A DNA stretch of 64,000 nt from Candidatus Cacconaster stercorequi (GCA_018064925.1 JAGHUH010000013.1:1-64000); one strand, 5' to 3'. Shown: positions 9,686 to 19,268, counted from the first letter of the stretch. Notes: generated from the sequence alone by a model not told the origin. Made by a program: numbers and translations.

Positions 9686-10971
9686 CAACTGTCATTTCCG
9701 TCCGCTTCCGCGGCGGATGTAAAACCTATTTTTTCGATCCCCGCGAGCTGGAGATTGCCGCGGGTCAGAATGTCATTGTGGAAACGGCGCAGGGCATTGA
9801 ATTTGCCCAGTGCGTGGAGGGCAACCACGAGGTGGAAGATACCCAGGTCGTTCAGCCTCTTCGCGCTGTGGTGCGCGTTGCCACGGAGAATGACCGCCGC
9901 ACGGCGGCGTATAACCGCAGCCGCGAGAAGGATGCCTTCACCATCTGCCAGCGGAAAATTCTGCAGCACGGGCTGGAGATGAAGCTGGTGCGGGTGGAGT
10001 GCAGCTTTGACGGCAACAAGATCCTGTTTTTCTTCACGGCGGACGGCCGTGTGGACTTCCGCGAGCTGGTGAAGGATCTGGCGGGTGTGTTCCGCGCCCG
10101 GATCGAGCTCAGGCAGATCGGCGTCCGTGACGAGGCCAAGATGCTGGGTGGTCTGGGTATCTGCGGCAGACCGTTTTGCTGCAGCCAGTTTATGGATGAG
10201 TTCATGCCGGTGTCCATCAAGATGGCCAAGACCCAGAATTTGAGCTTGAATCCCACCAAGATCTCCGGTACCTGCGGCCGGCTGATGTGCTGTCTGAAGT
10301 ATGAACAGGACGCCTACGAGGATGCGCTGAAGCGCCTGCCCAAGAATGATTCCTTCGTCATGACGCCGGATGGCCCGGGGAATGTGACGGATGTGAATGT
10401 CATCAAGGAGATGGCTACCGTCCGTCTGGACGATCAGCCGGAATCCCCTCGCCGCTATCATGCCTGTGAGCTGAATATTCTACGCAACGGCAAGGGCTCC
10501 CGTGACGGGATCGTGGTGCCGGAGGAGCGCCCGGAGCGCTTTGTGGAGGAGGCGGTGGAGGAAGTAATTCCGGTCCCCACGCTGGTATCCGATTTTGAGA
10601 CGGACGAGCCGACGCCGGAGAAGAACGGTGACGGCGGCAGACGGCGCCGCGGTCGTGGCCATCGCGGTGGTCGGAGAAACGGTGACGGCGAAAAGGCTGT
10701 GGTCACGGTGGAAAAGCGCGAGCCGGCATCCGGCAAGGGCGAGAGCCGAAAGAGCGAAAAGGCCGAGGCCGTTAAAAGCGGCGAGGGCAGAGCGCATCGT
10801 TCCCGTCGTCGGGGCGGTCGCGGCGACGAGTCCAAGCCGACGCCCGTTGCGGTCAAGCCCGTAAGCGCGGAAAGCGGCGCGCAGAGTGCTGCGGCCCATA
10901 AGCGTCCCCGTCATCGTGGCGGACGCCGCCACGGCGGCAAGAGCGGCGGCGCACCCAAGAAGGCAGAATAA
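9682..10971 (+). CDS. ricT: PSP1-domain RicT-like protein with a basic tail
   Basis: 429 aa from the ATG at 9682 (GGGAGGAAATCCT upstream, ATGA overlap with holB). In Bacillus, RicT (YaaT) forms an Fe-S complex with RicA and RicF that modulates RNase Y mRNA processing. The PSP1 core has the Cys motifs GICGRPFCCSQF and GTCGRLMCCLKYE, which hold cluster ligands. Bacillus RicT is about 275 aa. Here residues from about 290 on are a low-complexity Arg/Gly/Lys tail (RRRRGRGHRGGRRNGDG, KRPRHRGGRRHGG) that looks like an RGG-type RNA-binding extension. No ricA or ricF is in the window. Confidence 0.9.
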   Translation: MTTVISVRFRGGCKTYFFDPRELEIAAGQNVIVETAQGIEFAQCVEGNHEVEDTQVVQPLRAVVRVATENDRRTAAYNRSREKDAFTICQRKILQHGLEMKLVRVECSFDGNKILFFFTADGRVDFRELVKDLAGVFRARIELRQIGVRDEAKMLGGLGICGRPFCCSQFMDEFMPVSIKMAKTQNLSLNPTKISGTCGRLMCCLKYEQDAYEDALKRLPKNDSFVMTPDGPGNVTDVNVIKEMATVRLDDQPESPRRYHACELNILRNGKGSRDGIVVPEERPERFVEEAVEEVIPVPTLVSDFETDEPTPEKNGDGGRRRRGRGHRGGRRNGDGEKAVVTVEKREPASGKGESRKSEKAEAVKSGEGRAHRSRRRGGRGDESKPTPVAVKPVSAESGAQSAAAHKRPRHRGGRRHGGKSGGAPKKAE

Positions 10972-10982
10972 ACAGAACGATT

Positions 10983-11005
10983 TCGGCCGCTGCGGCAGCA
11001 GCGGC
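10983..11005 (+). other. Stem-loop between ricT and the HAD gene
   Basis: GGCCGCTG and CAGCGGCC flank a six-base loop just after the ricT stop. No T run follows, so it is more likely an mRNA processing or stability element than a terminator. Confidence 0.4.
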
Positions 11006-11032
11006 CGATTTGACGGTAAGGAGATAAGATCC

Positions 11033-11914
11033 ATGGGGAAATTTGACGGCGTGTTGATCGCCAGTGATTTTGATAATACGGTGGTGTATACCGAGGGTGC
11101 GCTGCGTGCCGGCACGGAGCAGCCGCCGGTATCCCAAACCAACCGGGAGGCCATAGAATATTTCATGGCGCAGGGCGGCATTTTTTCCATTGCCACCGGC
11201 CGTGCGCTGCCGGCCTTTGCGCCGCTGGCGGATAAAATCCCCATGAACGGTCCCACGGTGCTGTTCAACGGCGCGGCGATCTACGATTTTTCTGCCGACC
11301 GTTATCTCCGCACGGCGTTTCTGCCGGAGAGCATTCGCGGCCATGTCCATGAGGTGCAGGCGGTATTTCCCGATCTGGCGTTTGAGATCTACCACGATGA
11401 CAACTCCATTCAGGCGGTCAACCCCAATGCGATCACCCGCAGCCATCAGCACCTGACCCACTCCCCCACCGTGACGATTTCGGATATTGACGAGGCGCCC
11501 TCCCCCATTGCCAAGGTACTGCTTGAGGAGGAGCCGGCCTGTCTTGCCCGTGTGGCGGAGTTTATCCGCAGCCAACCGTGGGCGGATACTTACGAGGTGG
11601 TGCTTTCCGCCGATTGCCTGATGGAAATTACCGCCCACGGCGCCAATAAGGGCGGCATGGTGGCGTGTCTGGCGTCGGATCTGGGCATTGGGCGGGAGAA
11701 TGTCTATTGCGTGGGTGACCACAACAACGATATTCCCATGCTGGAATTTGCCCATGTGGGCTTTGCCCCGCAAAACGCCATCGAGTCGGTGCATCAGGTG
11801 CCGGGGGTTCATATCCTGCCCAACTGTTGGGAGGACGCCATCGCCGCCATGATTGCGGAGCTTGACGGGCTATATGGGACTGATGTGAAACAAATGGCAA
11901 ATAATTTTTCATAA
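11033..11914 (+). CDS. Cof-type HAD-IIB family hydrolase
   Basis: 293 aa from the ATG at 11033, which has AAGGAG upstream; the longer ORF start lies inside ricT. Haloacid-dehalogenase phosphatase motifs are present: motif I IASDFDNTVV, an NGAAIYDF turn, and motif IV VGDHNNDIPML with the acidic pair that binds magnesium. The cap is of the type IIB class, so a sugar phosphate or similar small phosphate ester is the likely substrate. It follows ricT closely and may share its transcript. The exact substrate cannot be read from sequence. Confidence 0.88.
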   Translation: MGKFDGVLIASDFDNTVVYTEGALRAGTEQPPVSQTNREAIEYFMAQGGIFSIATGRALPAFAPLADKIPMNGPTVLFNGAAIYDFSADRYLRTAFLPESIRGHVHEVQAVFPDLAFEIYHDDNSIQAVNPNAITRSHQHLTHSPTVTISDIDEAPSPIAKVLLEEEPACLARVAEFIRSQPWADTYEVVLSADCLMEITAHGANKGGMVACLASDLGIGRENVYCVGDHNNDIPMLEFAHVGFAPQNAIESVHQVPGVHILPNCWEDAIAAMIAELDGLYGTDVKQMANNFS

Positions 11915-11950
11915 TAAGAAAACATAGTAATTGAAAAAAAGTTGAATTTA

Positions 11951-11979
11951 TTGACATATATAGGGAAAAGCGATATGAT
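11951..11979 (+). promoter_or_regulatory. Strong promoter of the FGE-fold gene
   Basis: A perfect TTGACA, 17-nt spacer and TATGAT lie about 60 nt upstream of the 12040 gene, which is a single-gene unit. Confidence 0.75.
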
Positions 11980-12039
11980 TGCTTTAGCTGATCTCAGGGC
12001 GCATCCATTGCGCTGAAGAGGAAAGAGGAGGATGAAATC

Positions 12040-12951
12040 ATGAAATATCGCTATGACAAATTTACGCTGGAAGCGGACAAGGATATTATCTTTGAAATCA
12101 TGGAGGGCGAGGGCCGTGAACTGGTGATTCGCGCCAAGAACCGTCTGCTGTCCGTGAATGTATATTCTCAAAACTATGTCAATCCCCCCATTCCAACGGG
12201 ATATACTTATGTCTGCGGTGAGTGGAACAACGGCTTTGTCATCCAGCGCGATGCCGATGGCAGCCAGTTTGTGTGGGTGCCGGTGGGCAGTCTGGATGAA
12301 GACGGCACGCTGGACGGCGAAAACTTCTCCGAGAAGTTCGGCAGAAGAAACTATCAGGGCGATATGTTCTCCAAGCGCGAGTTCCACGAGGAGCTGGAAG
12401 GCGAGGTACAGGAGCAGCTGGAGAGTGTGAAGAAATACGGCGGCTTCTATATTTCCCGCTATAACATTTCCGAGAGTGCAGAGGGTGCGCCGCAGTCGGT
12501 GAAGGGCGTCATGCCCAAGGTCAATGTGAATTTTAACGAGGCCAAGGCAAGCGCCGCCCTGCTGGAAAACGGCGAGGAACTCAAGAGTCATCTGGTGTTG
12601 GGCGCAGAGTACGACTCCGTGCTGGCGTGGCTCATCAAGTCCGGCGCCAAGTCCCGGGAGCTGATCGTAGAAAACTCTACCGCATGGGGCAACCATTGGA
12701 ACACGGATGGCGGCAGCCAGACCGTTGTGGCAACGGGCAGCAGCGAGGACTGGTGCGCCAACGGCATCTATGATCTGGCCGGCAATGTGGACGAATGGAC
12801 GCAGGAAGAGAACGGCAGATCCCTGCGGGTGGTGCGCGGCGGCAACTATTATTACGATGGCTATAATTGCCCCATCTCCTATCGCTGCGCCATCAATCCG
12901 TTCCGCGATTATAACAACACCAGCTACCGCATTGCTCTGTGGATCAAGTAA
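12040..12951 (+). CDS. FGE-sulfatase/C-type-lectin-fold protein resembling DGR targets
   Basis: 303 aa, no signal peptide. The C-terminal half has the formylglycine-generating-enzyme-like signature NGIYDLAGNVDEWTQE followed by RVVRGGNYYYDGYNCPISYR and a last segment ending YRIALWIK. The N-terminal part (GEWNNGFVIQRDADGSQFVWVPVG) matches proteins that in gut Firmicutes and phages are often variable targets of diversity-generating retroelements. The codons in the variable-looking stretch are mostly of the form NAY (AAC TAT TAT TAC GAT), as adenine mutagenesis would leave. No reverse transcriptase or template repeat is in the window. It has its own strong promoter and terminator. Catalytic FGE cysteines are not evident, so a binding role is more likely than an enzyme. 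Confidence 0.75.
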   Translation: MKYRYDKFTLEADKDIIFEIMEGEGRELVIRAKNRLLSVNVYSQNYVNPPIPTGYTYVCGEWNNGFVIQRDADGSQFVWVPVGSLDEDGTLDGENFSEKFGRRNYQGDMFSKREFHEELEGEVQEQLESVKKYGGFYISRYNISESAEGAPQSVKGVMPKVNVNFNEAKASAALLENGEELKSHLVLGAEYDSVLAWLIKSGAKSRELIVENSTAWGNHWNTDGGSQTVVATGSSEDWCANGIYDLAGNVDEWTQEENGRSLRVVRGGNYYYDGYNCPISYRCAINPFRDYNNTSYRIALWIK

Positions 12952-12961
12952 GACAAATGAT

Positions 12962-12994
12962 AAAAAAAGAGACCGCACCGCGGTCTCTTTTTTT
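12962..12994. terminator. Bidirectional terminator between the FGE-fold gene and lepA
   Basis: AGAGACCG and CGGTCTCT form a stem flanked by A7 and T7 runs, so it works for both convergent genes. Confidence 0.85.
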
Positions 12995-13003
12995 ATCGTA
13001 TTC

Positions 13004-14812
13004 TCAATCACTGTCCAGTTTAAGCACAGCCATAAAGGCCTCGGTGGGTACCTGTACCGTACCCAGATTCCGCATCTTCTTCTTTCCTTCCTTCTGCTTC
13101 TCCAGCAGCTTTTTCTTTCGGCTGATGTCGCCGCCGTAGCATTTGGCCAGCACATCCTTGCGCATGGCTTTGACCGTCTCGCGGGCGATGATGCGTCCGC
13201 CGATGGCGGCCTGAATGGGTACCTCGAACAGCTGGCGGGGAATGTTGTCCTTCAGCTTTTCGCACAGACGGCGGGCGCGGTGATAGGCCTTGTCCTTGTG
13301 GGCGATGAAGCTCAATGCGTCCACGCCGTCGCCGTTCAGCAGCAGGTCTACCTTCACCAGCTCGCTGGTGCGGTAACCGCTGAGCTCGTAGTCCAGACTG
13401 GCGTAACCCTTGGTGTTGGCCTTCAGCGTGTCGAAGAAGTCGTAGATGATCTCATTCAGCGGCATTTGATAGTGCAGCTCCACCAGATGGGTGTCCAGAT
13501 ACTGCATATCGTTGAATTCACCCCGGCGATCCTGACACATGGGCATGATGTTGCCCACGAAATCCTGCGGCGTGATGATGGAGACTTTCACATACGGCTC
13601 CTCGGCGTGCTCGATGGTGCCGGGATCGGGATAGTTGTGGGGATTGTCCACCTTCACCATGGTGCCGTCGGACTTGTAAACATGGTAGATCACCGAGGGC
13701 AGCGTGGTGACAAGGTCAAGGTTGAACTCGCGCTCCAACCGCTCCTGAATGATTTCCATGTGGAGCATTCCCAAAAAGCCGCAGCGGAAGCCGAAGCCCA
13801 GCGCCACGGAGGATTCCGGCTCAAAGGTCAAAGAGGCATCGTTCAATTGCAGCTTTTCCAATGCGTCACGCAGATCGGGATATTTGCTGCCGTCCTCGGT
13901 GTAAATACCGCAGTAGACCATGGACTGTGCCGGACGGTAACCGGGCAGGGGCTCTGCGGCGGGGCTGGCGGCATCGGTGATGGTGTCGCCCACCTGGGTG
14001 TCCTTTACATTCTTGATGCTGGCGGTGAAATAACCTACCTCGCCGGCCTGCAGGCACTCGGTGGGCTCATTGCCCAGCGGCTTGAGGTAGCCGCATTCCA
14101 GGATAGTGTATTCCGCGCCGGTGGCCATCATGCGCACGGTCTGGCCTTTGCGGATGGTGCCCTGCTTCACGGCGAACAGCACCACCACGCCCACATAGGG
14201 GTCATACTGGCTGTCAAATACCAGTGCCTGCAGCGGTGCGTTGGGATCGCCGGTGGGGGCAGGGATATTCTGCACGATATCCTCCATCACGGCGTCAATG
14301 TTCAGACCCAGCTTGGCGGAGATCTCCGGCGCATCCAGCGCAGGCAGACCGATGATATCCTCCACCTCCTGCTTGGCCTTCATAGGATCGGCGGCAGGCA
14401 GGTCGATCTTGTTGAATACGGGCAGGATCTCCAAATCATGCTCCATGGCAAGGTAAGTGTTGGCCAGTGTCTGCGCCTCCACACCCTGGGTGGCATCTAC
14501 CACCAGCAGCGCACCCTCGCAGGCGGCCAGAGAGCGGGACACCTCATAGTTGAAGTCCACATGACCCGGGGTGTCGATGAGGTTCAGGGCGTAGGTCTCG
14601 CCGTCCTGCGCCTTATACAGCAGATGCACGGCGCGGGACTTGATGGTGATGCCGCGCTCACGCTCCAGATCCATGTTGTCCAGAAGCTGGTTTTCCATCT
14701 CGCGCTCGCTGACGGCCTCGCACTTTTCCAGCAGGCGGTCGGCCAGCGTGGATTTGCCGTGGTCGATGTGGGCGATGATGGAAAAATTGCGGATTTTAGA
14801 TTGATCAAACAT
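13004..14812 (-). CDS. lepA: Elongation factor 4 (LepA)
   Basis: 602 aa, full length. It is a translational GTPase that acts on stalled or mis-translocated ribosomes. G1 is [14 protein letters not shown], the switch region has [15 protein letters not shown]3 is DTPGHVDF and G4 is FNKIDLP. The C-terminal LepA-specific domain ([21 protein letters not shown]) contacts the tRNA region. The start has GGAAGGAG upstream. It lies 29 nt downstream of an XRE regulator in the same direction. Confidence 0.98.
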   Translation of the reverse strand: MFDQSKIRNFSIIAHIDHGKSTLADRLLEKCEAVSEREMENQLLDNMDLERERGITIKSRAVHLLYKAQDGETYALNLIDTPGHVDFNYEVSRSLAACEGALLVVDATQGVEAQTLANTYLAMEHDLEILPVFNKIDLPAADPMKAKQEVEDIIGLPALDAPEISAKLGLNIDAVMEDIVQNIPAPTGDPNAPLQALVFDSQYDPYVGVVVLFAVKQGTIRKGQTVRMMATGAEYTILECGYLKPLGNEPTECLQAGEVGYFTASIKNVKDTQVGDTITDAASPAAEPLPGYRPAQSMVYCGIYTEDGSKYPDLRDALEKLQLNDASLTFEPESSVALGFGFRCGFLGMLHMEIIQERLEREFNLDLVTTLPSVIYHVYKSDGTMVKVDNPHNYPDPGTIEHAEEPYVKVSIITPQDFVGNIMPMCQDRRGEFNDMQYLDTHLVELHYQMPLNEIIYDFFDTLKANTKGYASLDYELSGYRTSELVKVDLLLNGDGVDALSFIAHKDKAYHRARRLCEKLKDNIPRQLFEVPIQAAIGGRIIARETVKAMRKDVLAKCYGGDISRKKKLLEKQKEGKKKMRNLGTVQVPTEAFMAVLKLDSD

Positions 14813-14841
14813 AATGAACTCTCCTTCCGGGGAAATAGGGG

Positions 14842-15516
14842 TTACTGTACATCCATGTGGCGGTTTGCCCGCTCATCGGTGCTGTGAAAGACCTGTGTGA
14901 CGCTTTGGTTCAATCCGGGATAATTCTGCGCAAGACTTTCCGATGTGAATGGAGGAAAGTTCTCCTTCTCGCAGGCATCCAGCGCCCGGGTATAGGTAAT
15001 GGAGGACAGCATCATGTCTGCCTGCACGACGCCGGCGTTGAAATCCTCCGGTACGATGGCAAAGAAGTCCTCGTTGCTGCCGCAGCGGCGATAGAGCTGC
15101 CGCAGCAGTTGATAGAGCGCTCCGCTGAGGTAATCGCCGGCGGCGGTAATGGCCTGCCGGTTGTTGGTCTTGCCCAGCAGATCGAACAGCACATTGGCGG
15201 TGTTGACGATGAGCTTTTTCTGCAGCGTAGCCAGAATACTGCCCTTCAGCGTACCCTTTTCGCCGCTGGAGTCATACAGCTCGTCGGCATCGATCATGGC
15301 GCCATCCCGTGAGGAGGTGCGGCCCAACAGATAGTCGGCAGATACATGATAAAAGTCGCAGGCCCTTGCCACAAAGGCAAGACCCGGCTCGCGGATTCCG
15401 TTTTCGTAGTGACTCAGCAGCGCCTGGGAGATGCCAAGCTGTGCGGCGGCTTTCCGCTGCGAGATGCCCTTTTCCTGCCGCAGCAGGCTCAGGGTGCGGG
15501 AAAAATCAGTTGCCAT
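14842..15516 (-). CDS. XRE-family transcriptional regulator
   Basis: 224 aa. Residues about 7-65 form a Cro/C1 helix-turn-helix ([34 protein letters not shown]). The remaining 150 residues are mostly helical ([20 protein letters not shown]) and are not a peptidase or an enzyme I recognise; they probably dimerise or sense a ligand. It is divergent from the M23 peptidase gene and upstream of lepA, with its own promoter. The target is unknown; the adjacent envelope gene is the nearest candidate. Confidence 0.85.
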   Translation of the reverse strand: MATDFSRTLSLLRQEKGISQRKAAAQLGISQALLSHYENGIREPGLAFVARACDFYHVSADYLLGRTSSRDGAMIDADELYDSSGEKGTLKGSILATLQKKLIVNTANVLFDLLGKTNNRQAITAAGDYLSGALYQLLRQLYRRCGSNEDFFAIVPEDFNAGVVQADMMLSSITYTRALDACEKENFPPFTSESLAQNYPGLNQSVTQVFHSTDERANRHMDVQ

Positions 15517-15556
15517 GGTTTCTCACCCGAATCTTTCTATATAATACAGGAAGTAA

Positions 15557-15585
15557 ATTATAGCGCACTTTATACTGTTTGTAAA
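15557..15585 (-). promoter_or_regulatory. Promoter of the XRE gene
   Basis: On the minus strand TTTACA, a 17-nt spacer and TATAAT lie about 40 nt upstream of the start. Confidence 0.65.
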
Positions 15586-15677
15586 TGAGTATCTGCGAAA
15601 ACCACGCGAAAAAACCGCATAATGGTACTTTTTTTGCAGCAAAAGATGCCTCTGCGACAGGCGGTGACAATTTCCAC

Positions 15678-15706
15678 TTGACGGGTGACAGAAAAAACGG
15701 TATGAT
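15678..15706 (+). promoter_or_regulatory. Promoter of the M23 peptidase gene
   Basis: TTGACG, a 17-nt spacer and TATGAT lie about 43 nt upstream of the start. Confidence 0.7.
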
Positions 15707-15748
15707 AAATTGTAACGATTTTGTAACTTTTGGATAAGGACCACGAAT

Positions 15749-17461
15749 ATGCAGACAGAACCAAAGAAAGCGTCCCCGCAGGAAAAGTCCCGGTCATCGG
15801 GCGGCCTGCTGAGAGCGTGGAAAGAAAAGTTAAAAGCGTGGCGTGAGTGCTGCGAGGCACACCCGGATCTTTTTACACTGAACATTCAGGCCGGAGTTCG
15901 GAAGCTGGCGGGTCGCATTCGTGCCGTAGCCGGGAAGCTGCGGCGTCTGTCAGCGCAGAAGAAGGCGTATAAATTTCCGGAGTCGGAGCATAGGGCGGCG
16001 CAGCTGTTCCTGTTTCTGATTGGATCTCTTCCCCGCCGCGGCGCACAACTGCGGGAAAAGCTGCTGCGGCGGCGCAAGTGGCATATTGACCACGGCGGCA
16101 AACGGCGGGCACTGCTGGATCGCTTCCGTCTGCATCCGGCGGTGTTTCTGAGCGGCGCGCTGGCGGTGGCGGCGCTGGCTGTGGCGCTGTCCCTGTATAC
16201 TGTGGGTGTCACGGTGCAGTATGACGGCATCAGTCTGGGTGCGGTGGCCAACCGCCGGACGGTGACGGCTGCGGTAGCGGAGCTGGAGGAGATCACCCGC
16301 ACCACGCTGAATGATGCCGATTATGCGGTGGATGCAGACCTGCTGCAATCGCAGCGGCATCTGGTGGCCCGGAAGGAGCTGGAAACAGGCGAGGAATTCC
16401 GCGACAGGCTATGCGGACAGCTCGGTCTGGTGGCCTACGGCTATGTGCTGTATATTGATGGCGAACCCATTGCGGCCACGCCGCATTCTGATGCGCTGGA
16501 CGAACTGCTGGAACAGATGAAGACCGGCTATATCACGCCCAACACGGTGGACTGCTACTTCAAAGAAGCGGTGGAGATCCGTCAGGAGTATATCGACGCG
16601 TCCTATATGACCAATCTGGGCTACATTGCCCAGCGGCTGAACGACACCAAGCAGGATGAGGTAACCTACACCGTGAAATCCGGCGACGCATGGTCGGAGA
16701 TTGCGGAGAACAACGATATGAGCAACAAAGAGCTTCTGGCGTTGAACCCGGGCTACGATATTAACAATATCCACATTGGTGATGTGCTGACAGTTACCCG
16801 CGCGGTGCCCTATCTGACCATTGTGGATGTGGAGCGCCAGAACTATGTGAAGGATATCCCCTATAAGATTAAGTATAAGAACGATTCGTCCATGTATGAG
16901 GGTGATTACAAGGTCATATCTGCCGGCAAATACGGCAAGGCAGATGTCACCGCCAATGTCACCTATATCAATGGTGGGGAGACCGACCGGGAAGTGGTGG
17001 CATCTGTCACGCGGATCAAGCCGGTGGCAGAGCAGCGTCTCCGCGGCACCAAGAAGCGTCCTACCTGGATGCCCACCGGTAATTTCCAGTGGCCCTGCTC
17101 CGGTGGCATTACCTCCGACTTTGGGTATCGTGATACGGGGATCCCCGGTGCGTCTACCTACCACGAGGGCATTGACATTTCCGACTCCTACGGTACGCCC
17201 ATCTGCGCCTCGGACGGCGGCACAGTGAGCTATGCCGGTTGGATGAGCGGCTATGGGTATCTGGTGATTATTGACCACGGCAACGGCTATGAAACCTATT
17301 ATGGACATAACAGCTCCCTGCTGGTGTCGGAGGGAGAGCATGTATTCCAGGGTCAGCAAATCGCCTGCATGGGCTCCACCGGTATTTCCAGTGGTGACCA
17401 CTGCCATTTCGGCGTGATGAAGAACGGCACCTTTGTCAACCCGCTGAACTATCTGTCATAA
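15749..17461 (+). CDS. Membrane-anchored LysM/G5/M23 peptidoglycan peptidase
   Basis: 570 aa. A basic cytoplasmic region of about 130 residues precedes one transmembrane helix (about 131-155, VFLSGALAVAALAVALSLYT), so the rest faces outward. A LysM module (YTVKSGDAWSEIAENN, about residues 306-350) binds glycan, a G5-like domain follows (VTYINGGETDREVVASV), and the C-terminal M23 zinc endopeptidase has HEGIDISDSYG and the HCHFGV motif. It would cut or remodel peptidoglycan cross-links. The long cationic cytoplasmic tail (KLRRLSAQKKAYK, REKLLRRRK) is unusual for the family. It is a single transcription unit closed by a terminator. Confidence 0.93.
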   Translation: MQTEPKKASPQEKSRSSGGLLRAWKEKLKAWRECCEAHPDLFTLNIQAGVRKLAGRIRAVAGKLRRLSAQKKAYKFPESEHRAAQLFLFLIGSLPRRGAQLREKLLRRRKWHIDHGGKRRALLDRFRLHPAVFLSGALAVAALAVALSLYTVGVTVQYDGISLGAVANRRTVTAAVAELEEITRTTLNDADYAVDADLLQSQRHLVARKELETGEEFRDRLCGQLGLVAYGYVLYIDGEPIAATPHSDALDELLEQMKTGYITPNTVDCYFKEAVEIRQEYIDASYMTNLGYIAQRLNDTKQDEVTYTVKSGDAWSEIAENNDMSNKELLALNPGYDINNIHIGDVLTVTRAVPYLTIVDVERQNYVKDIPYKIKYKNDSSMYEGDYKVISAGKYGKADVTANVTYINGGETDREVVASVTRIKPVAEQRLRGTKKRPTWMPTGNFQWPCSGGITSDFGYRDTGIPGASTYHEGIDISDSYGTPICASDGGTVSYAGWMSGYGYLVIIDHGNGYETYYGHNSSLLVSEGEHVFQGQQIACMGSTGISSGDHCHFGVMKNGTFVNPLNYLS

Positions 17462-17467
17462 GAGCAG

Positions 17468-17509
17468 CATAAAAATATCCACTCCCTTTTGGGGAGTGGA
17501 TATTTTATG
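17468..17509. terminator. Bidirectional terminator
   Basis: An almost perfect inverted repeat, ATAAAAATATCCACTCCC and GGGGAGTGGATATTTTAT, lies between convergent genes. Confidence 0.8.
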
Positions 17510-17513
17510 CGTT

Positions 17514-18404
17514 TTACTCAAAGAAATCAAACAGACTTGCCTGATAGGGCAGGCCGGCCTTGCCGATCTGACGGAATTGAGCGGCATTTTCCTCTGCCAG
17601 CGCGTCGGTGATCACCATCTTGCGGATGATATTTTTCACGGTTTTGTCCAGCGCGGTGTCCTCCCGGTAATCGGCGGGGAAAATGAAGTCCACGCGACCC
17701 TTTGCCAGCAATTCCTCCACGCCCTGTCGGTTTTCCTCCTGATATACGGCGATGGCCTGTCCGCCATAGGCGCGCATCATCTTCATGCAGGGCACGTCGC
17801 TGAGTCCGTCACCCACATAGATCATGTTGGTGAAGGGGACGCGTTTGCTGTCGTCGGGCATGGAGTCATTCAGCTCCTTATCCTTGGCCAGATCCAAAAT
17901 GCCCTTGTTGATGCGGTAGACGAATTGGGTCTTGTTGGTGAAGTTGACATCCAGCTTGGGCCACGAAGCCAGTCCCTGCTCGTTATAGAAAAATTCACAG
18001 GCGTAGATCTCCTTGAACTCACCGGCCAGTCCGCTGCCCTCGATGATCTCCTTCAGACCGGAGGACAGCACATAGTGCTCAATCTGCACGCCCAGACTTT
18101 CACCGAAGGCATTGATGCGGGCAAACCATTCCCGCACGCCGGGAAACAGAACCATGGATTTTCCGCAGCTCACCAGAAAATCACGGGTCAGCGGAATGTT
18201 CCGCGCCTGACATTCGGCGATCATGGTGTACATATAGGCCAGCAGACCGTCCATGCGGTTGTTGCGGCCGAAGGTATTGGCAATGTGCCAGAATTCCGAC
18301 GGTGTCATTCCCAATGCCGGGATGAAGGCGTAGTCCTCCATATCAGTGGTGCACAGCGTTTTGTCAAAGTCGTATAGTAAGGCAATAATGGGCTTTTCAG
18401 TCAT
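17514..18404 (-). CDS. HAD-superfamily phosphatase, phosphoserine-phosphatase-like
   Basis: 296 aa. Motif I is LLYDFDKTLCTTD, the Ser/Thr motif is YVLSSGLKEII and motif IV is IYVGDGLSDVPCMKMM, so all catalytic acids are present. The order and the SSGL motif fit the phosphoserine-phosphatase/Pho2-like branch. It ends with an unusual phenylalanine-rich ASLFDFFE. AGAGGAATTATT precedes the ATG. It stands alone between two terminators, so the genome context gives no hint of the substrate. Confidence 0.85.
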   Translation of the reverse strand: MTEKPIIALLYDFDKTLCTTDMEDYAFIPALGMTPSEFWHIANTFGRNNRMDGLLAYMYTMIAECQARNIPLTRDFLVSCGKSMVLFPGVREWFARINAFGESLGVQIEHYVLSSGLKEIIEGSGLAGEFKEIYACEFFYNEQGLASWPKLDVNFTNKTQFVYRINKGILDLAKDKELNDSMPDDSKRVPFTNMIYVGDGLSDVPCMKMMRAYGGQAIAVYQEENRQGVEELLAKGRVDFIFPADYREDTALDKTVKNIIRKMVITDALAEENAAQFRQIGKAGLPYQASLFDFFE

Positions 18405-18422
18405 AATAATTCCTCTTTGGTG

Positions 18423-18457
18423 AAAAAAAGCGGCTCCGCAGAGCCGCTTTTTCTTTT
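18423..18457. terminator. Terminator at the end of the divIVA cluster
   Basis: AAAGCGGCTC, a CGCA loop and GAGCCGCTTT are flanked by A and T runs. It closes the long miaB-to-divIVA gene cluster. Confidence 0.85.
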
Positions 18458-18464
18458 AAATGGG

Positions 18465-19238
18465 TCAGTTATCGCTGCCGTAATTGCGGCCGAATCTCAA
18501 ATTTTCCAGATTGAAATCGGCAGAAATGGTTTTTTCAACCACGGGTTGCTCTTCAACCGTGGGACGATCTTCAATCACGGGATTCATCTCAATGGTGGGC
18601 GTTTCCTGCGCAACGGGAGTCTCCTCGACAGCGGGCTGCTGTGGAGCGGCTTCTTCTGTAATGGGTGCTTCCTCCACATCAGATATTTCTTCTGCGGTAT
18701 CAAATGCGGGCATATCCTTCAGGATATCCTGCTCGATCATGTGCACGGTTTCAGCCTCTTTGGCGCTGTCGGCCTGAAGGTCTTCCATCTCAAGCTCGGG
18801 CAGAGCATTTAGGAAGGTAACCTGAACGGCACACAGCTCTTTACTGCGGGAAACAAACTCGCTCAGCTTCTGCTGTGCCAGAGCCAGCTTCTGCTCTGTC
18901 AGGCGGGTCTGAGCTTCAAGGGCAGCCGTCTTTCTGTCGGCTTCTTCTCTGGCTTCGGTGAGGATCTGCTGCTTTTCCGTCTGTGCCTGCTGCACCAGCT
19001 GGGAGGCCATCTTCTGGGCGGTCAGCAGCGTGGAGCGCATGGCGTCCTCGGTGGCGCGGTACTCCTCGATCTTCTCAGCCAGCACCTTCAGCTTGGCCTT
19101 CAGCGTGGCGTTATCCTTGTACAAAGAGGTATAGTCCTCGGTCAGAGTGTCCAGAAACTCGTCCACGGCAGCCATGTTGTAGCCGCCGAAGGAGGCCTTG
19201 GGGAATACCTTTTCGGAAACTTCCTGGGGTGTAAACAT
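18465..19238 (-). CDS. divIVA: DivIVA-domain cell-division protein
   Basis: 257 aa. The N-terminal DivIVA domain that binds curved membrane is clear (MFTPQEVSEKVFPKASFGGY, MAAVDEFLDTLTEDY). A long coiled coil follows (about residues 35-150), and then an acidic Pro/Glu-rich tail (EEAPITEEAAPQQPAVEET). It scaffolds division and pole proteins. GGAGGG precedes the start. It is the last gene of the cluster, after sepF and yggS, which is the usual division neighbourhood in Firmicutes. Confidence 0.95.
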   Translation of the reverse strand: MFTPQEVSEKVFPKASFGGYNMAAVDEFLDTLTEDYTSLYKDNATLKAKLKVLAEKIEEYRATEDAMRSTLLTAQKMASQLVQQAQTEKQQILTEAREEADRKTAALEAQTRLTEQKLALAQQKLSEFVSRSKELCAVQVTFLNALPELEMEDLQADSAKEAETVHMIEQDILKDMPAFDTAEEISDVEEAPITEEAAPQQPAVEETPVAQETPTIEMNPVIEDRPTVEEQPVVEKTISADFNLENLRFGRNYGSDN

Positions 19239-19268
19239 TTTGCTATCCCTCCGATATGTTTTGTGTCA

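Noticed and set aside
12707-14887. 726-aa + ORF opposite lepA
   Set aside because: Shadow of lepA with no ribosome binding site and no recognisable domain.
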